A DNA stretch of 33,567 bases, from assembly GCA_014730255.1 (NCBI GenBank), contig WJIQ01000172.1:1-33567 (forward strand). Direction: 5' to 3'. Below the pieces are notes generated by a model that saw nothing but the letters and a program-made list of their open reading frames with translations, made no database searches and was not told where the DNA came from. The stretch comes from a bacterium. Lineage in GTDB: Bacteria > Krumholzibacteriota > Krumholzibacteriia > LZORAL124-64-63. This document shows, piece by piece, positions 14,824 to 22,992 of this stretch (positions are counted from its first letter, which is position 1; each line of letters begins with the position of its first letter). A program made the translations under genes and the position numbers.

Positions 14824-16599
14824 TCAGAACGGCCAGAGCCGGGGCACGAAGATCGACGCGCCGAACCAGACCAGCACGTTGAGCACCATGCCGAGCCGGG
14901 TGAAGTCACCGAAGCGGTAGCCCCCCGGCCCGTAGACCAGCAGGTTGGTCTGGTAGCCGATCGGGGTGGCGAAGCACGCCGACGCCCCGAAGCACACGCC
15001 GACCACGAACGGACGCGGATCCACACCGAGCGAGGCGGCCGTGGCCAGGGCGATCGGGGCCATGAGGACCGCGGTCGAGTTGTTGGACAGGAAGTGCGAG
15101 AGCACGCTGGTCATCACGATCACGCCGGCGAGGACCGCGTGCGGACCGGCCGTCGCGGTCGCGGCCACGAGGCCACTCGCGTAGAGGTCGGCCGCGCCGG
15201 TGCGCGCCAGCGCATCGCCGAGGGCGAGGGTGCCGACGATCAGGATCAGCACCGGCAGGTCGAGCGCGTCGTAGGCCTCGCGCGGCTTGAGGCAGCCGCT
15301 GAGCAGCATCAGGAACGCCGCGCTCAGGGCGGCGGTCAAGATGTCCAGCCAGCCGAGCGCCGCCGCGGCGACCATCGCCCCGAAGATCACCCCGGCCAGC
15401 GGCCCCTTGCGACGGTTCTCGAGGGTGCGCACGACGTCCTCGGCCACCACGAGCCCCGTCTCGGCCCGCAGCCGGGCCAGCTGCCGCGTGCCGCACTGGA
15501 TGAGCAGGATGTCGCCGACATCGAGGCGCAGGCGGCTGAGCTGCCGTTCGGAGTAGTGGGTCCGGCGCCGCTGCATGCCGATCACGTGCAGGTTGTCCCA
15601 GGCCGCCAGGGGCGTGTTCCTCAGACGACGACCGATCATGCGCGACTCGGGCGCGATCACCACCTCGACGATCTGCGCGTTGCGGTCGTAGGGATTCTCC
15701 AGGGGCTCGCCGTCGACCGTCGGCAGGGTCACGTCCTTGCCGCCGATCAGATCGACCAGGTCGGTGGCCGTCGCCCCGACGAGCACGAGGTCGTCGGCCT
15801 CGAGCGTGCAGTCGTCGGTCTCGGGGTAGAGCACGAGATCGCCCCGCACGACCTCGAAGATCTCGATGTCCTCGGAGCGGCCGCCCAGGGCCTCGGCCAC
15901 GTCCTGGCCGATCAGCGCACTCTCCTCGGTCACCTGCAGCTCGGAGATGTAGCGCGTGCGCTCGTCCTGGCCGTGGTGGTAGATGGGCGTGTGGGTCTGC
16001 GGCAACAGGCGGCGCGAGAGCAGCATCAGCAGCAGTCCGCCGATCAGCGCCAGGGGCACGCCCAGCCGGGCGAGCTCGAACATGCCCAGCGGCGCGAGCC
16101 CGGCGCCGACGGCGAGGTCGCTGATGATGATGTTGGTCGAGGTGCCGATCAGCGTGGTGGTTCCGGCGAGGATCGAGATGAACGAGACCGGGATCAGGAA
16201 CTGGGCCGGCGACAGGCCGAAGCGGCCGCTGACCGCCAGCAGCACCGACAGCAGGAGCACGACCACCGGCGTGTTGTTGACGAAGGCCGAGAGCAGGCCC
16301 GCCAGCAGGAGCGCCAGGGCTAGGATGCGACGCGGACGGCCGCCGGTCGAGTGGACGATCAATCGGTTGAGCAGCCCGAGCGAACCGGTGCGGGTCAGGG
16401 CCTTGGAGACCACGAAGAGCGCACCGACGGTGAGCGGAGCCGGGTTCGCGAAGCCGGCCACCGCCTGCCGTGGGGTGAGCACGCCGGTGACCATCAGGGC
16501 GACCATGATGCCGATGGCCGTCAGGTCGACGGGCAGCTTCTCGCCGGCGAGCAGCGCGATGGCGGCGATCAGGATGATCGTGACCAGGACGATGTCCAC
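14824..16599 (-). CDS. SLC13/DASS-type anion symporter with two central RCK_C (TrkA_C) domains
   Basis: This 591-residue inner-membrane protein is likely a sodium- or proton-coupled carrier of sulfate, di-/tricarboxylate or similar anions. Residues ~1-200 hold the first membrane half, including FVNNTPVVVLLLSVLL and GTTTLIGTSTNIIISDLAVG. Residues ~215-390 are soluble and contain two RCK_C-like domains (ISELQVTEESALIGQDVAEAL..., then VEVVIAPESRMIGRRLRNT...GDILLIQCG), which bind regulatory ligands. Residues ~400-591 are the second half with the repeat motif HFLSNNSTAVLMAPIA and TPIGYQTNLLVYGPGGY. This matches the YfbS-like branch. The start is a GTG before MDIVLVT, with a purine-rich GGAG stretch upstream. 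The substrate is not predictable from sequence. Confidence 0.92.
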   Translation of the reverse strand: MDIVLVTIILIAAIALLAGEKLPVDLTAIGIMVALMVTGVLTPRQAVAGFANPAPLTVGALFVVSKALTRTGSLGLLNRLIVHSTGGRPRRILALALLLAGLLSAFVNNTPVVVLLLSVLLAVSGRFGLSPAQFLIPVSFISILAGTTTLIGTSTNIIISDLAVGAGLAPLGMFELARLGVPLALIGGLLLMLLSRRLLPQTHTPIYHHGQDERTRYISELQVTEESALIGQDVAEALGGRSEDIEIFEVVRGDLVLYPETDDCTLEADDLVLVGATATDLVDLIGGKDVTLPTVDGEPLENPYDRNAQIVEVVIAPESRMIGRRLRNTPLAAWDNLHVIGMQRRRTHYSERQLSRLRLDVGDILLIQCGTRQLARLRAETGLVVAEDVVRTLENRRKGPLAGVIFGAMVAAAALGWLDILTAALSAAFLMLLSGCLKPREAYDALDLPVLILIVGTLALGDALARTGAADLYASGLVAATATAGPHAVLAGVIVMTSVLSHFLSNNSTAVLMAPIALATAASLGVDPRPFVVGVCFGASACFATPIGYQTNLLVYGPGGYRFGDFTRLGMVLNVLVWFGASIFVPRLWPF

Positions 16600-16786
16600 G
16601 CGGAGCGGCTCCCTCCGTCTCGAGGCGTCGGATCGGGTCGTCCGTTCGCGGTCGAACGCACCGCGGACATGATCCGCTCAACCCGGGAGATCCGCGAGGG
16701 GGGAGTCGACTCGTGGCGAGGCTCCGCCGCCCCACCGGCTCGAGGAGGGACCGTGGCGATCGCGACCTCTCACCTCGGCCGATCGG
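16600..16786. other. Intergenic region upstream of the SLC13 gene
   Basis: These 187 bases separate the end of the cupin gene from the start of the SLC13 gene, both on the minus strand. Only weak short hairpins are seen (for example GTTCG/CGAAC near 16642-16655), with no convincing promoter hexamers. It should hold the SLC13 promoter and the end of the cupin transcript. Confidence 0.4.
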
Positions 16787-17116
16787 CTACCACGTCACCA
16801 GGATGACGGCGCCGGACCTCGTGGTGAAGGGGCCGTGATCGGCGTGCGCCGGGATCAACCGGTACGTCCCCGCCGGGTAGTGGGTGCCCGACGACACGTA
16901 GTCGCCCTCGAGCACGTAGTGCTGCTCGACGCCCACGTGCGAGTGCCGGTCCACCTCGAATCCCGGCGGCAGGTTCAGCAGCACGGTGAGCGGCTGCCCG
17001 CCCTCGTCGCGCCGCAGGACCTTCCAGCGCGTGCCCTCGGGGTAGCCCGTGGCCGGCTCCCAGGGGCGGTCCAGGGTGTCGATGTTGATCTCGGCCGGAG
17101 CCCGCATCTCCTTCAT
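16787..17116 (-). CDS. Small single-domain cupin (ChrR-like)
   Basis: This 109-residue protein contains both cupin motifs. The first, RHSHVGVEQHYVLEG, has His58, His60 and Glu64. The second, YPAGTYRLIPAHADHG, has His91 or His94 as fourth ligand. It most resembles the ChrR-type cupin used to sense or hold a metal; no N-terminal anti-sigma part is present. Its ATG overlaps the TGA of the radical SAM gene by 4 bases (ATGA), and AGGAGG lies 8 bases upstream, so the two are co-translated. A catalytic (dioxygenase, isomerase) or sensing role cannot be separated. Confidence 0.85.
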   Translation of the reverse strand: MKEMRAPAEINIDTLDRPWEPATGYPEGTRWKVLRRDEGGQPLTVLLNLPPGFEVDRHSHVGVEQHYVLEGDYVSSGTHYPAGTYRLIPAHADHGPFTTRSGAVILVTW

Positions 17117-18114
17117 GACCGGTTCCTCCTCGTGTCGGGGGATCGGGGTTCACGGCGCGCGCGGCGCAGGTAGTACGTCTCGCCGCCGTGGTCGACCGCC
17201 ACCAGGTCACCCGCGGCGAGCAGGGGGTCGACCACCGACCAGTCGGCACCATCACGGGCGAGCAGATCGGCGACGGCGCTCGTCCGCATGGGATGCACGG
17301 CGGTGATGCTCAGCAGGTCGGTGGCCGCATCGCCGGTCGCTCCGAACGCGTCGCCCTCGTAGCCGAGCAGCAGTTCGACCCGGTCGAGCGCCGCGGAGAA
17401 GACCTGGAAGGCGCGGTTGAGGCGCCCGGCCGGCGGCGGCACGACGTCCGCGCGGGCCGGTGGCCGCGTCGGAACCGAGACGTAGGCCACGTCCGGGCCC
17501 AGCTCGGCGAGGAACGCGGCGACCGTACGGAGGGTCTCGTCGTCGTCGTTGAGGCCACGGACCAGCATGGTCTCCGTGCCGAGGGTGCCGTCGTACTGCC
17601 GGGCGAACTCGCGCAGCCCGTCCAGGATCTCGTCCAGGACGAGTCCGCCGTGCGGACGGTTGATGCGGCGCCAGGTACGGGCATCGACGGCGTCGACCTT
17701 CACGGAGACCCAGTCGGCCGCCCCCAGCTCCGCGCGCACGTCCGGACGCTGGACCAGCGACCCGTTGGTGATGACGGCGATGAGAAGGCCGAGGACGGCG
17801 AGCTCGCGGATCTCGCGCCCGAGGTGCACGTCGAGGGTGGGTTCGCCGGTGGGGACGAAGGTGAGGTAGTCGACGGTCTCGCCCAGCTCCCGCAGCTGCC
17901 CCACGCGGCCGCTGACCGCCTCGACGACCGCCCACGGCGGGTACAGCGTGGTGCGTTCGGCCTGCATCACGCGCGTGGTCCCGACCTGGCAGTACACGCA
18001 CCCGTAATCGCAGGTCTTCGCCGGGACGTTGTCGATCCCCAGGCTCCGGCCCAGCCTCCGCGAGGGTACCGGGCCGAACACCGATGGTCCACCTGCTGGA
18101 CCGGAGGCAGCCAT
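17113..18114 (-). CDS. Radical SAM protein of the COG0731 (Fe-S oxidoreductase) type
   Basis: This 333-residue protein has the cluster motif CDYGCVYC (Cys35, Cys39, Cys42), which binds a [4Fe-4S] cluster and S-adenosylmethionine to make the 5'-deoxyadenosyl radical. The start VFGPVPSRRLGRSLGID and the later FVPTGEPTLDVHLG, VITNGSLV and SVKVDAVDARTWRRINRP are typical of the COG0731 group, distantly related to the wyosine enzyme TYW1. The reaction of bacterial members is not established. The C-terminal ~80 residues (THPMRTSAVADLLARDG-like region) look like a winged-helix domain. The start at 18114 fits the conserved N-terminus but has only a weak AAAGG site 11 bases away; the frame is open to 18168. 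It is coupled to the cupin and preceded by a Fur-box-like site. Confidence 0.88.
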   Translation of the reverse strand: MAASGPAGGPSVFGPVPSRRLGRSLGIDNVPAKTCDYGCVYCQVGTTRVMQAERTTLYPPWAVVEAVSGRVGQLRELGETVDYLTFVPTGEPTLDVHLGREIRELAVLGLLIAVITNGSLVQRPDVRAELGAADWVSVKVDAVDARTWRRINRPHGGLVLDEILDGLREFARQYDGTLGTETMLVRGLNDDDETLRTVAAFLAELGPDVAYVSVPTRPPARADVVPPPAGRLNRAFQVFSAALDRVELLLGYEGDAFGATGDAATDLLSITAVHPMRTSAVADLLARDGADWSVVDPLLAAGDLVAVDHGGETYYLRRARREPRSPDTRRNRS

Positions 18115-18197
18115 GGCGCGACGACCTTTCGCCGACGTCGTCGTCGGTCGGCGTCGCGAGCCTACCACGGCCCCGGTGCGCTGTCACGACCGTATTG

Positions 18198-18216
18198 AAT
18201 AATGATTTTCATGAAT
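18198..18216 (-). promoter_or_regulatory. Fur-box-like operator in AT-rich promoter of the radical SAM-cupin operon
   Basis: The plus-strand 19-mer AATAATGATTTTCATGAAT matches 13 of 19 positions of the Fur consensus GATAATGATAATCATTATC. The minus-strand TGAAAATCATTATTC matches 11 of 14 defined positions of the 7-1-7 form. It lies 84 bases upstream of the radical SAM start, in the only strongly AT-rich patch of the intergenic region. Iron- or other metal-responsive repression is inferred. Confidence 0.5.
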
Positions 18217-18247
18217 GCGGATCCCCGTCCGGCGCCGCATCGCCGCG

Positions 18248-19006
18248 TCACCTCACGAACAGCCACTCCCCCTGCTCGGGCACGTCCTCGGCCGCCTCCC
18301 AACCCGCATCGTGAAAGGCCAGCAGCTTCCCCGGCGACGTCACCCGTTTCTCGAGGACGAAGCGCGCCATCAGCCCCCGCGCCTCCTTGGCGTGCACGGT
18401 CACGACCCGCAGCGATCCGTCCTCGCGCCGCTCCTTGAACACCGGCCAGATCACCGGGCCGCGGAGCCGCTTGCGGTCGACGGCCTTGAGGTACTCGCCG
18501 GCCGCGAGGTTGATCACCGGCTCGCCGTCGTCCAGGCGCTCGTTCAGCGCGTCGGTGACGCGCGGCTTCCAGAACGCGGTCAAGTTGCGTGCGCTGTCGG
18601 GAACGAACTTGCAGCCCATCTCGAGGCGGTAGGCCTCGATGCGGTCGAGGGCGCCCAGCAGGCCGTAGAGGCCGCTGAGGATCAGCAGGTGCTCGCCCGC
18701 CCAGCGCCAGGCCGGCGCGCGCAGGCTCGCCGGGTCCAGGTGCTTGAAGACTAGGCCCGTGAACGCCGCGAGCGCCGGTGCGGAGGGCCGGCCGGGCTCG
18801 CCCCACTGGCCGAGATCGGCGCGGGTGCCGGCAGCCAGCGCATCGCTGAGGTCCATGACGCGCGACAGCTCGCCCTGATCGAGGTCGCGCAGCTGCGCGA
18901 CGAGGTCGGCCGCCTCGGCCCGGAACGCGGGTTCGCCGACCGCGATCCCGCGCGGGACCGGCGTGTCGAAGGCCATGGTCTTGGTGGTGTTCAGCAGGAC
19001 TTTCAC
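18248..19006 (-). CDS. yaaA: YaaA family protein (DUF328; peroxide-stress, iron-limiting)
   Basis: This 252-residue cytoplasmic protein is recognised by its VLLNTTKTMAF start, LSGLYGLLGALDRIEAYRLEMG (~130-152), FWKPRVTDALNE and INLAAGEYLKAV. All are conserved in the YaaA/DUF328 family. In E. coli YaaA is induced by OxyR and lowers free intracellular iron during peroxide stress; members can bind DNA. The start is a GTG at 19004-19006 that overlaps the TGA of the LAB_N gene (GTGA), so it is coupled to that membrane protein. The frame runs far upstream to 20878, but that part is antisense to the GT39 gene and is not real. Its stop is 32 bases from the Fur-like site. Confidence 0.93.
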   Translation of the reverse strand: MKVLLNTTKTMAFDTPVPRGIAVGEPAFRAEAADLVAQLRDLDQGELSRVMDLSDALAAGTRADLGQWGEPGRPSAPALAAFTGLVFKHLDPASLRAPAWRWAGEHLLILSGLYGLLGALDRIEAYRLEMGCKFVPDSARNLTAFWKPRVTDALNERLDDGEPVINLAAGEYLKAVDRKRLRGPVIWPVFKERREDGSLRVVTVHAKEARGLMARFVLEKRVTSPGKLLAFHDAGWEAAEDVPEQGEWLFVR

Positions 19007-19326
19007 GGTCGCTCCTCGGCGGTTGGTCCGGTGCGCGCGCGCCGCTTCTCGTCGTGGATCAGCACGATGTTGCGCACGTAGATGACCGCCCCCATGCTCT
19101 GGCCCAGGATGAAGACGGGATCGCGGCGATGGATCGCGTACGAGAGCAGGATCAGCCCGCCCGCCAGGCTCAGGTACCAGAAGGCCTCGGGCACGTGGCT
19201 GCGGCGCTTCAGCTCCGACGAGATCCACTGCACGACGAACCGCGAGGCGAAGCACAGCTGGCCGAAGAGGCCCACGCCGAGCCAGATCTTCTCGTGCAAC
19301 GGCAGGCCGGCCAGGGAATCGAGCAT
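19003..19326 (-). CDS. Lipid A biosynthesis N-terminal (LAB_N) domain membrane protein
   Basis: This 107-residue integral membrane protein has about three helices and matches LAB_N (PF07578): GVGLFGQLCFASRFVVQWISSELKRRSHVPEAFWYLSLAGGLILL, then RRDPVFILGQSMGAVIYVRNIVLI. The domain occurs at the N-terminus of some lipid-A-disaccharide synthases and as stand-alone proteins next to GT39/ArnT-like or GT2 genes. It is thought to act with them in lipid A or lipid-linked sugar modification. The ATG at 19326 has AAGGA 9 bases before it. It diverges from the ArnT-like gene (112-base gap), which supports a joint role. Confidence 0.9.
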   Translation of the reverse strand: MLDSLAGLPLHEKIWLGVGLFGQLCFASRFVVQWISSELKRRSHVPEAFWYLSLAGGLILLSYAIHRRDPVFILGQSMGAVIYVRNIVLIHDEKRRARTGPTAEERP

Positions 19327-19438
19327 CGCGATCGTCCTTCCTCGCGCTGGACACGGCCGGTGTCCGTGCCATCTTGAGACGCGGGCCGCGACGGTGCGGC
19401 CGGCAGCGGGGTTCGTCGCAAGCCTGGAGAATATGCCC

Positions 19439-21121
19439 ATGCCCGAGCGCTTGGCAACTCGCGGGGCGGCCGTCGCCACGCTCACCGCCATCACGCTGCT
19501 CTTGATGCTCGTCGGCCTGGACGGGACCGCGTTCCGGGGTCTGTACGACGACGTCGACCGCGCGCTCATCGCCCGCAACATGACCGACAGCGGGGACTGG
19601 CTCGTCGCCGACTACCTGGGCGAGCCGCTGCACACCAAGCCGCCGCTGATGTACTGGGTGGCCGGCCTGCTCCACGAGGCGACCGGCCGGCGCGACGAGC
19701 TGCCCGCGCGCCTGGCCTCGGTGCTCGGGATGCTCGTGCTCGTGCTCGGCACCGCGCACCTGGGCTGGCGCATGCGCGATCTCGCCACGGGCGTCCGCGC
19801 CGGCCTGCTCCTGGTGACGATGCACCTCTTCCTGGCGATGGCGCGCCAGCCGCTCATCGACACGGTCATGCTCGCGGGGCTCGGCGTCGCGCTCGTGGCC
19901 CTGGCCGAGCTGCTCGCCGGGCCACCGGGCCGGCGACGCTGGTGGTGGCTCGTGCTCGCGGCCGCCGTCGGCTGGGGCCTGATGGCCAAGGGGCCGGTGA
20001 TCCTGCCGGTCCTGGCGCTGGTCTTCGGGCCGGTGGTTCTCGGTCGCGACGCCGTCCGCCCCTCGCCGGCGACCCTGGCCGGCATGGTCGGCGTGGTGAT
20101 GGCGCTGGTCCTGCCCTGGCACGTGGCGATGGTCCTGAACGCGCCCGAGTACCTCGACGTCTGGCGCACGGAGATCCTCGGGCGCGTCTCCGGTAGCGAC
20201 GCCTACCATGCGTGGACGCAGAAGCCGTGGTGGTTCTATGGGCCGGACCTCGTGAACACGCTGCCGTGGCTCGCCCTCTGGCTCGTGGGGCTCGTGTGGG
20301 CCTGGCGACGCCGGCGCGAGGACCGCTGGCGACGCATCCTGCTCTGGTGGGCGGTCGGCGGCCTGGCGTTCTACACCGTCGCCTCGGCGACCAAGCGGAG
20401 CTACTACCTGCTGCCCATGTACCCGGCGTTCGCCCTGCTCGCGGCCGACCTCTGGCACGGCCACCTGACGGCATCGGACGCGGCGGGGTTTCCGCGGCGG
20501 GCGTTCCGCGTCGCGCGCGCGATCACCGTGGCGATCGTCGTCGCCCTCGCGGTCGCCGTGGTGGCGACCTCGGCCCTGGGTCTGGTGCCGTGGGGCTGGG
20601 CCGCCGGCAGCGTGGCCGCGGTGCTCGCAGCGGGATCGTGGTGGTGGCGCGGGCCTGATCGCTGGCGGGGCCTCGACGCCCTGCTGACCGTCGCGGCCGT
20701 CGCGCTGATGGCCTATCACGCGGCCGTCGTTCCGCCCCTGCACGCCCACATCTCGGGCAAGCCGTTCTACCTCGAGGCGCGCGAACGGATCGCGGCCGCC
20801 CCCGACGCGCCCCTGGCCGTCAGCCGGGTGCACCTGACGATCACCGCCTTCTACCTCGAGACCCAGGACTTCCACCACCTGCAGCCGCAGGAGCTGTCCG
20901 GGACGCTGCCCGAGCTCGGCGGCGGCTGGCTCCTCACCCGGCCGGACGTGGCCGAGGGGCTCGACGGCCTCGTGCCCGTGCTGGTCCGCTCGTGGCGATC
21001 GCCGTTCGGACGCGACGAGCGCAGCCTCGGCCTCTACCGCATCGGGAACGGGGCTGCGGCCGACCGCGCATCGATGCTACCTTCTCCGCACCGACCGGAG
21101 GACGTGACCGATGACCACTGA
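19439..21121 (+). CDS. ArnT-like glycosyltransferase family 39 membrane protein
   Basis: This 560-residue polytopic inner-membrane protein should move a sugar from an undecaprenyl- or dolichyl-type lipid phosphate carrier to an acceptor such as lipid A or protein. The N-terminal catalytic loop reads LYDDVDRALIARNMTDSGDWLVADYLGEPLHTKPPLMYWV, the acidic motif and TKPPL signature of GT39/PMT and ArnT. About 10-12 hydrophobic segments follow, then a soluble C-terminal domain (~455-560). Two in-frame ATGs lie at 19433 and 19439. The second is chosen because GGAG sits 9 bases before it but only 3 before the first. Its end overlaps the phospholipase-D-like gene by 11 bases. The sugar and acceptor are unknown. 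Confidence 0.9.
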   Translation: MPERLATRGAAVATLTAITLLLMLVGLDGTAFRGLYDDVDRALIARNMTDSGDWLVADYLGEPLHTKPPLMYWVAGLLHEATGRRDELPARLASVLGMLVLVLGTAHLGWRMRDLATGVRAGLLLVTMHLFLAMARQPLIDTVMLAGLGVALVALAELLAGPPGRRRWWWLVLAAAVGWGLMAKGPVILPVLALVFGPVVLGRDAVRPSPATLAGMVGVVMALVLPWHVAMVLNAPEYLDVWRTEILGRVSGSDAYHAWTQKPWWFYGPDLVNTLPWLALWLVGLVWAWRRRREDRWRRILLWWAVGGLAFYTVASATKRSYYLLPMYPAFALLAADLWHGHLTASDAAGFPRRAFRVARAITVAIVVALAVAVVATSALGLVPWGWAAGSVAAVLAAGSWWWRGPDRWRGLDALLTVAAVALMAYHAAVVPPLHAHISGKPFYLEARERIAAAPDAPLAVSRVHLTITAFYLETQDFHHLQPQELSGTLPELGGGWLLTRPDVAEGLDGLVPVLVRSWRSPFGRDERSLGLYRIGNGAAADRASMLPSPHRPEDVTDDH

Positions 21122-22355
21122 CCGACGCGACCGCGCCATGCGCACCCTGCTCGTCCTCGTGCTGATCCCGCTGGCGGCCAGCCTCGCGGCCGCAGAGCCG
21201 GGCACCATCACGTTCGTCGAGACCGTTCCCACGGAGACCGAACTCGACCTGCCCCAGCTGCCCGAGGCGGCCCCGGTCTGGCGGGACCTGGTCGCCACGG
21301 CCCGGCACAGCCTCGACATCTTCGCCTTCTACGTCTCGCCCGCCCCCGACGGGGACGGTCGGCTCACCGCGATCCTCGACCTGGTACAGGCGCGCGCCGC
21401 CGACGGCCTCGCGGTCCGCCTGCTGTCCGACCGCAGGTTCCACGCGACCTACCCGCGGACGCACGACCGGTTCTCCACCGCGGGGATTCCCGCCCGACTC
21501 TTCGATGGCACGTCCGCCTGGGGTGGCGGCGTCCAGCACGCCAAGGGGATGATCGTCGACGGCGAGCGGTTCTTCCTCGGCAGCCAGAACTGGGACTGGC
21601 GGGCGCTCGAGCACATCCACGAGCTCGGCGTCGTGGTCGAGCACGCCGGGCTCGCCCGCGACCTCGCCCGCATCTTCGCGGTCGACTGGGCGCTGGCCGG
21701 CGGCGAGGATCCGCCCGCGCTGGCGCCCGTCACCCCGCACGCACCGGTGGTGGCGTCCCCCGCGCGCCTCGCGCTGCCCGACGGTCGCGTCTGCGACGCC
21801 GTGCTGGCCGCCAGCCCGCCACGGGCCCTGCCCGTCGGCGTGACCTGGGACTGGCCCCTTCTGCGCGACCAGATCGACCGGGCCGAGCGCCGCGTGCGCC
21901 TGCAGATGCTCAGCTACAACCCCGGTGATCGCGACGGCGGCTACTGGCACGAGCTGGACGCGGCCCTGCGGCGCGCGGCGGCCCGCGGCTGCGAGGTCCA
22001 GATCATCCTCGCCGACTGGGCCAAGCGCGACTACATGCTGCCGCACGTCAAGAGCCTGGCCGTCCTGCCCCGCGTCGAGGTCCGCTTCACCAGCATCCCG
22101 GAGTGGTCGGGCGGGTTCATCCCGTTCGCGCGCGTCGACCACGCCAAGTTCGTCACCTGCGACGGCCACGCCCTGTGGCTGGGCACGGCCAATGGCTCAC
22201 GCGACTACTTCCACCAGTCGCGCAACATCAGCCTCTTCCTGCGCGGCGACGGTTCGACGGCCGCCGCCGACGCCTTCTTCACCATCGGCTGGCACGGCCC
22301 GTACGCCGAGACCGTCGATCCGGGCCGGGAGTACACGCCCCCGCGCCGCCAGTGA
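21111..22355 (+). CDS. Exported phospholipase D-like protein with two HKD motifs
   Basis: This 414-residue protein carries a signal peptide (about 10-28, LVLIPLAASLAAAEP) and two PLD domains. The first HKD is His143-x-Lys145-x4-Asp150 (VQHAKGMIVDGERFFLGSQNWDW). The second is His344-x-Lys346-x4-Asp351 (DHAKFVTCDGHALWLGTANGS). Both are complete, so the enzyme should be active. The family covers phospholipases, cardiolipin synthases and nucleases working through a phospho-His intermediate. Export to the periplasm and coupling to a lipid-sugar transferase (11-base overlap) favour a phospholipid or lipid A substrate, which is inference. GGAGG precedes the first ATG. The Met at residue 10 would give a more usual signal peptide and is an alternative start. 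Confidence 0.88.
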   Translation: MTTDRRDRAMRTLLVLVLIPLAASLAAAEPGTITFVETVPTETELDLPQLPEAAPVWRDLVATARHSLDIFAFYVSPAPDGDGRLTAILDLVQARAADGLAVRLLSDRRFHATYPRTHDRFSTAGIPARLFDGTSAWGGGVQHAKGMIVDGERFFLGSQNWDWRALEHIHELGVVVEHAGLARDLARIFAVDWALAGGEDPPALAPVTPHAPVVASPARLALPDGRVCDAVLAASPPRALPVGVTWDWPLLRDQIDRAERRVRLQMLSYNPGDRDGGYWHELDAALRRAAARGCEVQIILADWAKRDYMLPHVKSLAVLPRVEVRFTSIPEWSGGFIPFARVDHAKFVTCDGHALWLGTANGSRDYFHQSRNISLFLRGDGSTAAADAFFTIGWHGPYAETVDPGREYTPPRRQ

Positions 22356-22379
22356 TCCGCCCCCGACCGAGGAGCTCGC

Positions 22380-22952
22380 ATGATCCCGTTCCACGCCGTC
22401 CCCGATCGCCTCGAGAAGCACCGCGTCGCCCTGGTCGTGATCGACATCCAGGAGCGGTTCCGCGACATGATCCACGGACAGGACCAGCTCCTGCACGGCA
22501 CCAGCCGCCTGATCCGCGCCTTCCGCGAGCTGGACATGCCGGTCGTGGTCACCGAGCACTACTCGCGTGGCCTGGGCGTGACGATGCCCGAGATCCGCTC
22601 GCACCTGTCGGGCATCCAGCCCATCGAGAAGATCACCTTCTCCTGCGACGGCGACGCCGGCTTCCGCAAGGCCATCGACGGCCTGAACCGCGACCAGATC
22701 GTGCTCTGCGGCATCGAGGCCCACGTGTGCGTCTACCAGACCGCGCGCGACCTCATGGACCGCGGCAAGCAGGTGGCCATCGCCGCCGACGCGGTCAGCG
22801 GCCGCAACGCCGGCGAGCGCGAGGTGGCCCTGCGGCACATGCAGCGCATCGGCGTGCAGGTGATGAACGTGGAGATGATCCTCTTCGAGATCCTGCGCGA
22901 GGCGAAGACGCCCGACTTCAAGGCGATCCAGCCGATCCTCAAGGGCGACTAG
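22380..22952 (+). CDS. Isochorismatase-family hydrolase
   Basis: This 190-residue cytoplasmic protein of the cysteine-hydrolase superfamily has a complete candidate triad: Asp22 (LVVIDIQERF), Lys84 (IEKITFSC) and Cys117 (GIEAHVCVYQTA). Other family motifs are VVVTEHYSRGLG and AADAVSGRNAGEREVALRHM. Family members hydrolyse amides or vinyl ethers (nicotinamide, isochorismate, biuret and others). The GIEAHVCVYQTARDL pattern fits the YcaC-like branch, for which substrates are mostly unknown. It starts 24 bases after the PLD-like gene with GAGGAG upstream, so it is probably the last gene of the GT39-PLD operon. No functional link to those genes is evident. Confidence 0.92.
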   Translation: MIPFHAVPDRLEKHRVALVVIDIQERFRDMIHGQDQLLHGTSRLIRAFRELDMPVVVTEHYSRGLGVTMPEIRSHLSGIQPIEKITFSCDGDAGFRKAIDGLNRDQIVLCGIEAHVCVYQTARDLMDRGKQVAIAADAVSGRNAGEREVALRHMQRIGVQVMNVEMILFEILREAKTPDFKAIQPILKGD

Positions 22953-22958
22953 CCGTCG

Positions 22959-22978
22959 GGCGGGGCCCTGGGCCCGCC
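22959..22978. terminator. GC-rich hairpin between convergent genes
   Basis: Arms 22959-22968 and 22970-22978 pair over 9 bp with one bulged G; a few central bases must stay open as the loop. A second short palindrome, CAGGCGCCTG, follows at 22978-22987. It lies between the stops of the isochorismatase-like and OmpA-like genes, so it could end both transcripts. No U-tract is present. Confidence 0.45.
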
Positions 22979-22992
22979 AGGCGCCTGCCGGG

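Noticed and set aside
19007-20878. Upstream extension of the yaaA frame to 876 residues
   Set aside because: Only the part from the GTG at 19006 matches YaaA. The rest is antisense to the GT39 gene and shifted over LAB_N.
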